From Anaeramoeba flamelloides (lineage: Eukaryota > Metamonada > Anaeramoebidae), in contig JANTQA010000036.1 in assembly GCA_027625915.1 (NCBI GenBank), positions 1,049,501 through 1,113,500 on the forward strand: a DNA stretch of 64,000 bases. The letters are read 5' to 3'. Position 1 is the stretch's first letter. Each line of letters starts with the position of its first letter. Positions 45,803 to 57,019 of the stretch are shown piece by piece. Both the position numbers and the translations under genes were made by a program. The notes beneath the pieces are model-generated. The model saw only the letters and a program-made list of their open reading frames with translations. It had not been told where the DNA came from and ran no database searches.

Positions 45803-45885
45803 TTGCCACTCCACTTTCTTTTCAAGTATATTTATACTCTCTCGCTACACTCTAAAATACTTGAAAAGAAAGTGGAGTGACATTT
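45803..45885. mobile_element. 83-bp inverted-repeat element
   Basis: The left arm TTGCCACTCCACTTTCTTTT pairs with the right arm, whose complement is AATGTCACTCCACTTTCTTT. The arms (about 28 bp) enclose a CTCTCGCTACACTCT centre. It is probably another MITE; no clear target-site duplication is seen. Confidence 0.7.
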
Positions 45886-46159
45886 TCCCAATGAAATTTT
45901 TTTCTTCAAAATTTGTTGAGAATAATTTGGATTTGATGAAGGAAAATTTTTTTTGCCCAACCCAAAATTTTCCAAAAAAAACCTAAAATTTTCAAGTTAG
46001 CAAGATCCCTTAGATTAAGTTTCTTTTAAGTCTCTAAATATGTTACTATGTGGAAAAATAGTATTCTTTAACTGTAAAATTCGACTAATCCCATATTTAA
46101 ATCTATTTTTTGACAACCAATGTATTCAAGTTTTTAATATCAAACTAAAAAAAGTAATT

Positions 46160-47445
46160 TGTAATTTTTATTAACAATCAATGGATCAGTACTCTACAAC
46201 AACAAGATAAAATTTTAAAATATGGGTGTGGTGATATTCTCTATTAAGAACTTTTGTATACATCAAGTGTCTAAAAATTCTGATTGACGAAGAAACCAAA
46301 AGAAGAATAATTGTTTTGTGAGACCAAAATTTTTTTTCAATTTTTTCTCAAAAAGAAAAATTTTAAATTTATATAATTTCTCTTATTATAGAAATTTTAC
46401 CCTGTTTATTGCCATTTTCGATCATTATTATTCAATAACAAGTCTTTGTTGCCAGAATATTAACAAAAAGAGTTTTTTTCTTCTTATTTGACATAATTTT
46501 TTTGGTTTACCAAAAAAAAAAAAATATTTTCCAAGTCGATTTAAAAACAATTGCCCTTTTTAACAAGAGAAATTATAATTATTAAAGTTTTAAAGCCACT
46601 TAGTATTTTTACAGCGGAAATTGTGTTTTTACTATATCGATAAAATTCGATTTTTCAAAATAAAATTTTCTTGAACATAATTGGGAATAAAGTAATTAAA
46701 CACTTGTAATCGAAAATCAATTCTTTTCAGACACTGATGATTTAAATTTTTATTATGGTTCTTGCTAATAAGACCAAACAATTAGTTAAAAACTTTTTTT
46801 GTAATTTTTTTTCATTTTTTGAATACCTGAAAATTACTTTTTTAAAAACTTTTTAGAATAAAAATAGTTGTTTAATAGATCTCATTTAAATAGATAAACT
46901 TTTGTTAAACTTTTGCAAAATATCCATTTATTAAATCATCCACATTTAAATTAATTTTATTGATCGATATTGGTATTGAAATATTAATTAATAAAAATAA
47001 ATACAAAATAAAAAATTTTCTTTCGAATGTCACTACTGTCCAACCTAGAATTAAAAATATATTTCATCATTTTCAAGAACATATTAAGATGGTAATATTT
47101 TTTAAAAATAAAATTTGAAATCTTGTCAATATCTGGAATTTTTTTTTTGTAATTTGTGTATCACTTATGAAATTGCTGAGTAAACCCCTTCACAGAATTT
47201 GTTAATTTTCATCTCTTGTTTAAAATCCAAAATTTGTATTTTTTCAATATAAAACCAAAAAAAGTACCTATTAAAAAATATTACCATCTTAAAATAATTG
47301 TTGAAAATCATGAAATATATTTTTAATTTTAGGTTGAAAAGTATTGATATTCGAAAGAAAATTATTAATTTTGTGATTATTTTTACTAATTAATATTTTA
47401 ATTCAAACCCCAACCAATAAAACTAATTGATGTATATGATTTTAT
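46160..47445 (-). mobile_element. Foldback repeat D/E, copy 1
   Basis: 46950-47105 and 47280-47445 are about 150-bp inverted arms (TTTTCTTTCGAAT, TTAAAAATATATTTCAT and AAGATGGTAATATTTTTTAA in both) around a roughly 175-bp loop. The flanking 46160-46950 is the reverse complement of 54690-55445, which follows the right arm in copy 2. The complete ancestral element was therefore probably a giant inverted repeat of over 2 kb, of which different halves survive. Non-coding. Confidence 0.65.
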
Positions 47446-48194
47446 TATAAAATATGAGTTTTATACGTTGTTCGTTAGTTTTTTGATTACTCTCTATCAG
47501 CCATTTTAAAAAAGTGATGAAGCTTTTACAAATCGAAAAAGTATCTAAAGTTTCAAAAACTGAAACCAAAACCTTTAACAATGGCACAAAGACCTGGGCG
47601 GGCAGAAAAGCAATTTTTTTTTCAAAGCCCCCACTTTGTTAAAACAGAAAACTTGAAAAAATTTTAATGCTTACAAAGTTGTTACTTTTTTAAAAATTTC
47701 CTTAAGCTTAGAATCCCCAAAATAAATCAAAATAATTAAAAAATACTGATAAATTCAAATAAATATCAGACAATTTTTACTTCAATTTCCATTTTACAAA
47801 TTGTTTTTTTGATAGCAATTTGAAAGTATTTTATTCATTTAAATGCCCAGAAACTTTGTAAAATTATTTGAGACCTTAAAAGATTCTTTCTCTAGGGCTG
47901 TTTTCAAAAATTGAGCTCGAAGATTACAAAAAAGGAAATTGAATTAGATATTTTATTCAATGAATTGGAATTGTTCAGTATGAAAATTGTATGAGGTACT
48001 AATCTAATTTTTCAAAAAAAGAATCAAAAAATGAATTAAAAGGCTTTTGTGATTATTCTGTAATTATTAAAAAGTAAATTTCTTTCAAGATTTTTCAAGA
48101 AAATATAACAATATTTACAAAATACAGATCTTTTGAACAAAGTATTTTCAAAATGAAAAATAAATAAAAAGAAGATGGACAGGCTGAAATTAAA

Positions 48195-48944
48195 TTAGTC
48201 TTCACAACAGTCGATATCTTTACAAATTTGGGTATTTGGATTTGAATCATTGATCCCAACTAGGATGTCCAGAATACTTTCATCAACGATATCATCACAA
48301 ATATCTTTTGACATTTTTGGAAGGGTTGAGCAATTGTTAATAATTTCTTCTTCGAGTTTGACTGAGTCATGGATCTCATATAATTCTCCATTGCTTAACA
48401 TTTCTAAACAAACACTACATTTCAGTGATCGGTTTGGGACATGCTTATGCTCTTTACAACAGCCAGCGATTTCACAAATCTGATCAGGAGGGTAATCTTT
48501 CTTAAAGAGCTCTATTATAAGAGACACTTTTTTTTGGAATAAACGTCTAATTACGTTTGATATCATTGGGAAGATTTGAGAGACTTCCTTTGTTAAAATC
48601 TCAATAATATCTGATTCCTTCTTTCCCTCTTCAAGTAAAGGTTCTAAACTATTGATCACAAAATAGCAAACTTTACATTTATTTATTCCTTGTTTGTGGA
48701 AATGGTGATGGTGATGGTAGTGGTGGTAGCGATGAGGGTGATGAGGGCCGTTGTCTTTTTCTTTATCATTATGAGGGTTTATTTCTATTTTGTAAAAGCA
48801 AATTATGCCCAAGATTCAAAAAAACAAAAAAGATAATTAGTGAGAATTATAAGTTATAAGAATTAAGTTCGAAATTCCATTACCTTCCAAGCTGGTGGCA
48901 AGAACAAAAAGTGATAATAGTATAACTAAATAAATTTTTTTCAT
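48195..48944 (-). CDS. Secreted two-domain saposin-like (SapB) protein with His-rich linker
   Basis: SapB domains bind or perturb lipids; in amoebae related proteins are lysosomal or pore-forming. Exon 1 is 48944-48884 (MKKIYLVILLSLFVLATSLE, a typical signal peptide). A 99-nt intron (GTAATG...ATAG) precedes exon 2, 48784-48195; the join is in frame and gives 216 residues. Residues 35-50 hold eleven His. SapB domain 1 spans Cys57-Cys130 with C-x2-C at the start and C...C at the end (Cys124, Cys129/130), but the two middle cysteines are missing. SapB domain 2 spans Cys143-Cys214 and has the full set (143, 146, 172, 183, 208, 213/214). It has the PPDQIC and PNTQIC signatures of the family. A start inside exon 2 would lack ATG, so the spliced model is preferred. 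Role in bacterial digestion or lipid handling is inference. Confidence 0.85.
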
Positions 48945-50066
48945 GGTGTTTTTATAAGTATATTTTTGACTTATTTAAAAAAAAATGAAACTTCAAAAAT
49001 CTAAGATCAACATTTCACAAAATCAAGTGATTTTTAAAAGATTGAAGACTTTTCATGGTTTGAATTCACTTTAGAACTTTGGGAAATTGACCCAAGGTTT
49101 GTACAAGTGTGGATTTTTGATGTACGGCTGTTTCAAAAAGACCTAAATTAAAGTTTTATAAATGTGACTTCAAACTTTCAAAACCAAGCTTTGGATCTGT
49201 TGATTTCAAACTTTTTTGAAATAGATATGAGGGTCACAAAATCAAATTTTTACAAAATTAAATAGAAAGTTTCAGTTTGGTTTGAGAAATTAAGAAACAG
49301 AGAAGTAAATAGAAATCAAAAAGGAAGTCTATTACCCAGTGATCAAAATTTAAATTTTAAGAATTGTTTTGATCAATCTTTGAAAAGAAATTCTATTTCT
49401 TGATAAATTTATATTTTCGAAACCTCCAATGATCTCTCAATAAAAAAACAGTTCTAATTCCTGAATTAGTTGTTATGAATGTGTTTAATATTGGAATTTT
49501 TTACTGGTCTTTGAATAATAAGCTAGGAACAAAATTTAGCTTCCTTTTGCTCATTTTTCTTTTCTAATTTCGAGTTCTCAAAGAAGTGTCGTGTAATTAG
49601 TGGGATCTCTTTAAAATAGGAAAATGAAATGAGAGTTTTTACGATATTTATTAAACAAATACCAGCAATTATGAGTTTTCAAAATAGATGTTTAAGGGTT
49701 GCCCACCCTTTTTTTTTGAAACAACATTAAACTGCTATGTTAAAGTTTTTAGTCAGTGTTATTTTGGTTCTGTTCAATAATTGAATTTATTTTGCCTTCT
49801 TTTATTTGTTTACTAATTCTCTGATTTTTTTAAAGAATAAAGGTTTTATCAATATTAATATTTTGTGAGTTTAATAACATATGAAGAAACTCTCATTATA
49901 GATAACAAGTAAAACAAATTTATATAAATAGTAATGCAATGAGTGATTCTACCCAGTAAGAGATTACTTTCGAACAAAGATCAGTTTGTATGCTTTCTCG
50001 AAAGTGGATATCAGAAAGAATTTCACAGGATTTGATTGGTAATATTCTTTATTATAAGAAGAAAGC
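48945..50066. other. Intergenic, nothing clear
   Basis: No supported gene. It contains a copy of the short dispersed repeat also found near 3640 and 5985 (about 49560-49690). A minus-strand open stretch near 50040-49968 (NPVKFFLISTFEKAYKLIFV) could be an exon linked to the small ORF that follows. Confidence 0.4.
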
Positions 50067-50249
50067 CTAAGGACATTGAAATAGATATTGACAACAGGCA
50101 CAGAGTATTATGATTTCAATAGTGTATGCGATATTTTTATATAAATAACCCAAATTTATAATTGTCAATGCTTTAATGACAAGGGATGATGCACCAATCA
50201 CATAGAAGATACACTTAATAATATATAATTGATTTACCACTAGCTTCAT
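50067..50249 (-). CDS. Small hydrophobic ORF, unknown
   Basis: ATG to TAG, 60 residues, with two or three hydrophobic stretches (IIKCIFYVIGASSLVIKAL, TIEIIILCACCQYLF) that could span membranes. Cys and Ala content and use of GCA/TCA/CTT codons set it apart from the surrounding poly-F noise, and an A/T-rich leader precedes the ATG. It may be a first exon; a coding-like stretch follows at 50040-49968. I do not recognise the product. Confidence 0.35.
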   Translation of the reverse strand: MKLVVNQLYIIKCIFYVIGASSLVIKALTIINLGYLYKNIAYTIEIIILCACCQYLFQCP

Positions 50250-51603
50250 TAAATAAATAAAATAAAAAACAACAAATCACAACAAAACTAAACATAACAA
50301 ATAAAATTATTATTCTTTATAAATATTCTTTTTTTTCTAGAGTTTTCATCCATTATATTTTTTTTTCCTTCTTTGCAATTGAAATTTTTGAAAAAATTAA
50401 TAGATCAAATTTTTGTTTATTACCACCTTCTTAAAAGAATGTGTGTAAATACATTCTAATTAATTTAATTCATTTGTTGTATTTTGATTTCATTATCCCA
50501 AATATTATTTTATGTAATCAAAAAAATGATAAAATAATCATAAAGGGAATAACTTTAACAGTTTTTTGTTACCTGAATTCACAATTGGAAAAGAACTTTT
50601 ACAATTGATTTGAACGATATTATTATATTTCAGTTTTTGATACAACCCGTTTACAAAGAAGGAAAGAAACTTTTTTTGTCTAAATGTTTAAACAATTTAT
50701 CTTATACCATCTATTTTTCAATTGAAAACTTTTTTACTTGAGTTTCTAGTAACTTTACATGATTTTACACCATTTACAAAAAAACCAAACATAAAGGATA
50801 ATTTACAGATCACAAAAAAATAAAGACACAAAAAAAAAAAATCATAGGATCTAATTGGCAAAATTCAAATACTAAAAAAAAAAAAAAATAAAGATCTAAA
50901 AGTTTTTTCGAAAGCCAAAATTCAAAAGAAAAATACATATAAACTTAGTAAAAAATTCAATTAAAACAGAATATTTTCACAAGGATTCCCAATTTCAAAA
51001 AAAGAAATTTTGAAAAAAATTCAATATTTTTCTTATATTAAATTTACAAATGCTTAAATTTTTCAATTTTAATCAAATTGTATCCATTCAGTAAAAAATC
51101 AATTTAATTGAATTTAATCTAATTCGTGGTTATTTTTGAACTCTTTGGATTTGATAAAGTACTGATTTTGAAACATTCTTGAGATAAAAATAACTCATTT
51201 GAAAAAAAAAATGAAAAAATGAAAAAAAATTCAAGATCTCAAAAAGTGCAGAAGAGAACGACTTTTAAATTAGCAGAGGTGTTTTAAAAATGATAATTAA
51301 TAAAAATTGAAATTGGGAATTTGTTTTATTCTTTGCTTTTTTTAAAAAATGACCACTTTTTTGATTGTTGATTTTAAGAGATCATTCTAATATTGAGTGT
51401 TGATCATTTTATGATTGGAGTAGGTCTACTCAGAGAATATAAATAATTATTTTTAGTAGATTTCATAAAGAAAAATTTCCATTTTAAGTACCCAAAATTT
51501 TTATGGGTAAATATGTCTATTGGATATATTTAATAATAGAATAATCTATTTAACAAGGAAAGGAAGTCATTTGTAATCGAAACATCTTATTTGAAAATTG
51601 AAA

Positions 51604-52813
51604 ATAATTATTAAGAAAGTAAGTACATTTTACCATTTTGAAAAATTTTAATCGTGATAACCTTACTGGAAAAATATTTATTGAGTGCCACCAAATATTG
51701 AAACGTTAAAACCAAAATACCATAGGCTAGTCTATTTGTGAAAAGAACCAAAGTAATTCAGAGTTGAATCTTAAATTTTTCAATTTTTTGAACATTTTTT
51801 TTTAATTCAATTTTTCGTTTTATTAAATTTTGTTTTGTATCTAGAGATGTGTTTATACGAACGATTGAAATTAATCAAACAGTAAACCAAAAAATATACC
51901 CGAAAGGGTGTGCATTTGAAACTTATATTTTCTTTTAGAAGACCAAACATGATAGATCACCATTCCAAATAAATTTGTTGAAATCAAGAATGAAAAAAAA
52001 AAAATCGATAAAAACCTATTTTCGAAGATTTGTTTTCTTTATCTTCTTAGTTGGTATGAATACAAACTATTTTTTTCCTTAAATTTCCCGTCCCATTACT
52101 ATTTATTATTATTTTAAAAAACCTTTTGTACAAATTTGCTTTCAAAATTCTTTTTTAAAATATTTTTATCAAACAAAGCCAAAACAAGGAATACTATTTC
52201 AAAAATTAAAATAAAGGGGATTGGATTCTTGAAATCAAAAAACAGTTACAAAAGTTTCAAATCAATATAATTGAAAAATTCAATAAAAAATTTCAATCAG
52301 ATTCAGAATTTTTTTGAGTTCTCATTTTAATGGAAAATAAATAATTATAAATTCAAACGAATTTGTCCAATAAACCCTTATTCCCGAGAAGAATTAAAAA
52401 AATCTCTGATTTTCTGAACTAAAACTAGAATTAGATGACATAAGGGAAAATAGGATTTTTAAATTCATTTTGGAAATTCTTTCGAAATATACAGTAATTT
52501 TTTTATCAAAAATTTTCCAAACGAATTGTATTTCATAAAGAATTAAAAATAAAACTCAAATCAAGAATAAGTTATAGTGTAAAATCTTATAGATAAGATC
52601 AAGTAATAAATGATTTTTATTTATTTTTTTTTTTTATCGATTTTTTCATTTTTTTGATTTGCGTTTTTTTGTTGGTATGAAAATATCTTATACTAGGATA
52701 TATTCCACTCTAGTATTTATGAAAATATCAATTTGTGTGGTTAAAGAAATGATTTGAATAATTCAGTTTCACATAAATGGTGGCACTCAAAATTTGAAAA
52801 ATGTACTTACCCC
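51604..52813. repeat. Degraded long inverted repeat
   Basis: GTAAGTACATTTTACCATTT followed by GAGTGCCACCAAATATTGAAAC at about 51620-51700 pairs with its diverged complement at 52761-52813. A possible extension is CTATTGGATAT at 51515 against 52845. It looks like an old foldback element; the ends are not definable. Confidence 0.45.
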
Positions 52814-53519
52814 CTTAAAAAATATAAATAAACTCAAAAATTAATATCCAATAGATTATTATGTAGAATTTGTTGTCATTTAAAACATCAAATACAATTG
52901 AAAGTTGCCTTGACCTTAATTGTACACTGAAAAAATATTTTTTGTACTGTAAAAATCACATTTTTATCAAAAAAAAAAAAAAACATTAACAAAAACATGA
53001 TTAAAATTTAAACTAGGCAATTCAACTAAATAATTTAAACAAAAAATTATGAAAAATTCAGAAATTATTTGCAATCCAAAATTTTGAGAATTATTTATTG
53101 ATTGTATTCAGAATTTTAGAAAGTGGATTGGAATTAAAATACCTGTTCACAAAACTATATATTAAAAATCATGGCTTAGCTGAAATAAAAAATTGAAAAA
53201 AAAAAACATAAAGTTTTACTGCCTATTCTATGAAAAAAAACAAACATATAATTTGGGTTAAAGAACTAATTTAAATAAAAATTAAAAAAAAAAAATAAGT
53301 GACAATATCAATGATATTATTCAAAACAAAGAAACATTTTTTTTGATATCATTCGTAAATGATAAAGAAAATTAGGATTCTTTATCAAAATTTTCTAAAC
53401 AAAAATTTAGAAATTAGGAAACTGTCAATCAGTATGACTTACTTTTTGGAATTCAAAGCAATAGAGAAGGGCGTTGATTTTTCTCAATTTTCAAATGCTT
53501 GAAAACCTAACGGAAAGTG

Positions 53520-53600
53520 TCAGGTTTTTTTTTTAATTTAAAAATAAATGGAAAATTAAATAAAATTTAGGTTTATTTCTAAAATTAAAAAAAACCTAAC
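53520..53600. repeat. Hairpin module of repeat family C
   Basis: GGTTTTTTTTTTAATTTAAA and the complementary TTAAAAAAAACCTAAC enclose AATAAATGGAAAATT...AGGTTTATTT. It is the same palindrome type as in the 22.9- and 29.4-kb clusters. Confidence 0.6.
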
Positions 53601-53889
53601 TGCTGGAAGAGGAAATTAATTTCCTCTCTTCAAAATAAAAAAAAATATAAATTTATCAAAAAAAATTGAAAATTAAGGGATTCACTTCAACCACAGAGAA
53701 AGTAAAATCAAAGTATGTTATTAATTGAATTTTAAATTATATTAGTCTATCACAAGGACAAATGTCTCTAAAATTTTGATGAGTAAAATAGTACTATTTT
53801 TGATCTCATCAATTAAAATTGATCTTTATATTAGTAATAAACCCAAGAATTTTAAAAAAAATCTAAATTTCTTTACAAAATTATAGGCT

Positions 53890-54270
53890 GAAAACTCAAT
53901 CTAAAGACTTTAAAGTTTGGAAAATATCTTTCTTAAATTTGTAGCGAAATGTAGATTATTTGCTAAAAAAATTCTAGATTTTTTCAAAAAAATAAAAAAT
54001 TCACAAATTAGATTATTTTGGCAAATTATAATCCCAAATCTTGTAAATATATTGATAATACAATTAGCTTTATAAAAAATACAATAAAACTATTCAATCT
54101 CTGGCGTTATATGTTTAAAAGTATTGGGTTAATCTTTGAAAATAATAAAAATAATAATAAATGGTTGCTTTTGGAAGTTCTAAATATGAATTATTAAGAT
54201 ACTTGAACACTATTTTTTTTTGGGTTTTTATTATGAGATTTGAAAAACAAAAAAAAATTTTTCACAATAA
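53890..54270 (+). repeat. Dispersed repeat H, copy 2
   Basis: Collinear with 6215-6595 (CTTAAATTTGTAGCGAAATG, then GGTTGCTTTTGGAAGTTCTA). Only the right part of the internal inverted repeat is retained. Confidence 0.6.
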
Positions 54271-54314
54271 CAATTTATAATTGTGATCATTCATAAAAAA
54301 TCCATGAAGGGAGT

Positions 54315-55445
54315 GGTCATTTTTGAAAATAAATTGAAATCTTGTCAATTTCTTGAAAATTTTTTTTTTTGTAATTTGTGTTTCGACTTATGAAATCGAT
54401 GAGTTAACCTCATTTAAACAATTTATTGATTTGAGTCTCTTTTTTGAAATTCAAAATTTGCATCTTTCCAATATAAAACGAAAAAAAGTAACCTATTATT
54501 TTGTTTAAGAATTAAGTTAATTCTTGAAAATGGGAAAATATATTTTTCGTTTTATGTTGGTAAGTATTGATTTCGAAAGCAAATTTTTTATTTAGTTTCT
54601 TTTTCTTTGATTAATATTTCAATTCAAATCTTAGCCATTAAAACTATTCGTGGTTTAGGTAATTAAATAAATGAATATTCAGTAGAAACTTAACTCCAGT
54701 TCATCAATTAAATTGAGATCTATTATGCAAAAAAATTTTTTTTCTTTAAGGTTTTGAAAAAGTTGTTTTCTAGTTTTCAAAAAAAGAAAAAAAATTGAAA
54801 AAAAAATTTAAAAAATTTTTTTAACAAATTGTTTGGTCTTATTCACAAGAATCCTTATAACAATTCAATTCATTTTTGGCAGAAAAAAATAGATTTTGAA
54901 TTTTGAGGATAAAATTAACTAATTCCCAAATATCTTTAAGAAAATTTTATTTTGTAAAATCGATTTTCATCTTAATACAAAAACAAAATTTCTGAGTAAA
55001 ATTTTTAAATGACCATAAAACTTTGATTATTATAACTACTATTCTTAAAAAAATACAATTATTTTTTCATCACTTGAATAAATCATTTTTTTTGGTTAAC
55101 CAAAAGTTTTATCTCAAAGAAGAAAAAAAATCTTTATATTAATATTACTGGTAACAAAGAAATGTTATCGTATAATAATGATCAAAATAACAATAAACGG
55201 GGTAAAAACTTGTTATAATGTGAGAAATAAAATGAATTTAATAGTTTTCTTTTTCAGAAAAAATGGAAAAAAAAAATTGATCACACTAAACCAATTTTCT
55301 TTTATGGGTTTCTTAGTCGATCAGAATTTTTTGACACTTGGGATCTACAAAATACGAAAGTAGAGAATACCACCAATAACATATTTTAAAATTTTGCCTT
55401 GTTGTCGTAGAAGACTAGTCCCTTAATCTATTATTGTAAGAATAT
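54315..55445 (+). mobile_element. Foldback repeat D/E, copy 2 (partial)
   Basis: Loop (54320-54510), right arm (54510-54690) and outer part (54690-55445) match copy 1 at 46160-47445, but the left arm is absent. See copy 1 for the reconstruction logic. Non-coding. Confidence 0.6.
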
Positions 55446-56096
55446 TTAAAATAGATTTTTGAGTGCAATTTAAACCATTTAGGGAAAAAAATTATTCACT
55501 TTCAATTGTAACATGCTTAAATTATGGACCAATCTTTGAAGACGGCAATGCCTTAAGGTATCTCTTTTGTTTGTTTCTCTGATGATTTTTGGAAATTGTA
55601 ACAATTTTTCATTTATTAATCAAAAATGACAGTTGAGAAAAAAGATCTTTAAAACCAAAAAATAATTATAATTGTAGAAATAGGAACTTATAATTTTCAT
55701 TGAAATAAGTTTAAATGAGATATGACATAATGGGAGCTGGAAAGTAAAATTACAGCTGTTTTAAAAAAGTACTTAAAATAGTTCTATAATTCATACTTAA
55801 AATGGTTTAATTTGTCCATTTTAATGTAGTTTGGGTAATATTTACAAAAATTTTTAGTTTACATTTTTTAAAATAGCTTTTGTAATTTTGAACTTTTTCT
55901 TTTGAAAATTGTTTAATAAATTATTTTGGTTTTTACAAAACTTTATCAAGTAATTAAAGAATGCATTTCTTGCTAAGAGAGTGATGAATTATTTTACTTT
56001 TACTTCACAAAAAGAATTGTTGTTCTGAAGAATATTGGACAAAAAAATACAAAAAACTCAAAAAAAAATTTTACAAATAGTATTTCAGTAGAAAAT

Positions 56097-56288
56097 TTGA
56101 AAAAAATAAATATCTTTAAAAGATTTTCAAGTACAACTTCAAATTTGAAAACATTTCAAACTTTTAAAAGTAACTCAAAAATATATTTTGAACAGTCACC
56201 AGAATTGTTTTGTTTTTTTAGTGAAATGGAAAAATATGAAATATTTGATTCAAATTTTGATAGGATCTCAGAAAGAGTACAATTGTGA
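56097..56288 (+). CDS. Candidate terminal exon, unknown
   Basis: An open plus-strand stretch without its own ATG, ending in TGA. It reads ordinary protein near its end (PELFCFFSEMEKYEIFDSNF). An AG at 56089-56090, preceded by TATTTC, could be an acceptor. No upstream exon is identified. Low confidence. Confidence 0.25.
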   Translation: MKKINIFKRFSSTTSNLKTFQTFKSNSKIYFEQSPELFCFFSEMEKYEIFDSNFDRISERVQL

Positions 56289-56344
56289 AAATTGGTGAAA
56301 ATTTCCCATTTTTTAAAAAAGAAATTTCTCAGTTTGTAAATTTA

Positions 56345-56760
56345 ACTGAGATTATGAAACTCTTTGTAGAATGTTTTTATCAACAATTTCAGTGTTTTCG
56401 CCTGAAAACCTCATCCTTAATTTATAAAAAATAATCAGTTTTAGATTAACATTAGCCACTAAATTTTGATCCCTTTTCGATGAAATTCGTCACTCACAAG
56501 ACGAACGAAACCCCAATCTCAGTCTAGTCATTTTTTTCTCCAAACATAAGGTTTGGACGAATTTAACATTTGCTCCACAATCAAAGCATAAAAAAAAATG
56601 TTTAAAGAATTTATAATTTTGTGTCAAAAATCTGAAGAATTCTCCGAGAAATAAATAGGTTTTAAACCAGCAGTCTTCACGTAAAAACTCTCATTGTATT
56701 TTGAAAATATTTCAGTTTTCAATGTTCTTGGATTTTTTTTACAGAAAGACAGGAAAAAGT
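56345..56760 (-). CDS. Candidate multi-exon gene or decaying gene, unknown
   Basis: Reading leftward, about 56760-56630 gives FFLSFCKKNPRTLKTEIFSK then YNESFYVKTAGLKPIYFSEN. About 56600-56505 gives CFDCGANVKFVQTLCLEKK then MTRLRLGFRSS. After a possible 39-nt intron (GTGAGT...TTTAG), or one in-frame TGA, the same frame runs as NLKLIIFYKLRMRFSGENTE to a TAA at about 56345. The pieces look genuinely protein-coding by composition, but the first junction has no good splice pair. The CxxC...C arrangement hints at metal binding, without a family match. Confidence 0.35.
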
Positions 56761-56941
56761 AAAAAAAAAAAAAAAAAATTACGTAATTTTCAAATATAAA
56801 AGAATCAAAAGAGATCTTGTTTTTTCAATGTGAATTTCTCATTGCTTATTCAAATTTTTAAGTTTGTTTTTTCTTTGTTTTGTCAAACAGTTTTGAATTC
56901 TGAAAGATCACTTACACAAGCTTGATTCAAAGAAGCAAACA

Positions 56942-56975
<34 letters not shown>

Positions 56976-57019
56976 CAAAAGAATAAACGAAAAAAGAAAA
57001 AGTTTTATTCTTTACAAAC

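Larger units (their letters stand above)
44878..48194. other. Intergenic region with hairpin elements
   Basis: No gene found. It holds two small GC-richer inverted-repeat elements (45280-45407 and 45803-45885) and a large foldback repeat D/E (46160-47445). The other sequence is AT-rich, with T runs just after the SCS-beta stop. Confidence 0.6.
50250..56096. other. Intergenic repeat-rich region
   Basis: No gene accepted. It contains a degraded inverted pair (51604-51690 against 52761-52813), a hairpin module C (53520-53600), repeat H copy 2 (53890-54270) and foldback repeat D/E copy 2 (54315-55445). The open frame 55178-55363 lies inside the repeat and is not conserved in the other copy. Confidence 0.55.

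Noticed and set aside
48250-48483. Plus-strand open frame over the saposin gene
   Set aside because: Antisense shadow; the minus strand has a signal peptide, intron and conserved cysteines.
55178-55363. 62-codon plus-strand open frame
   Set aside because: Lies in foldback repeat D/E; the matching region of the other copy does not preserve the frame.
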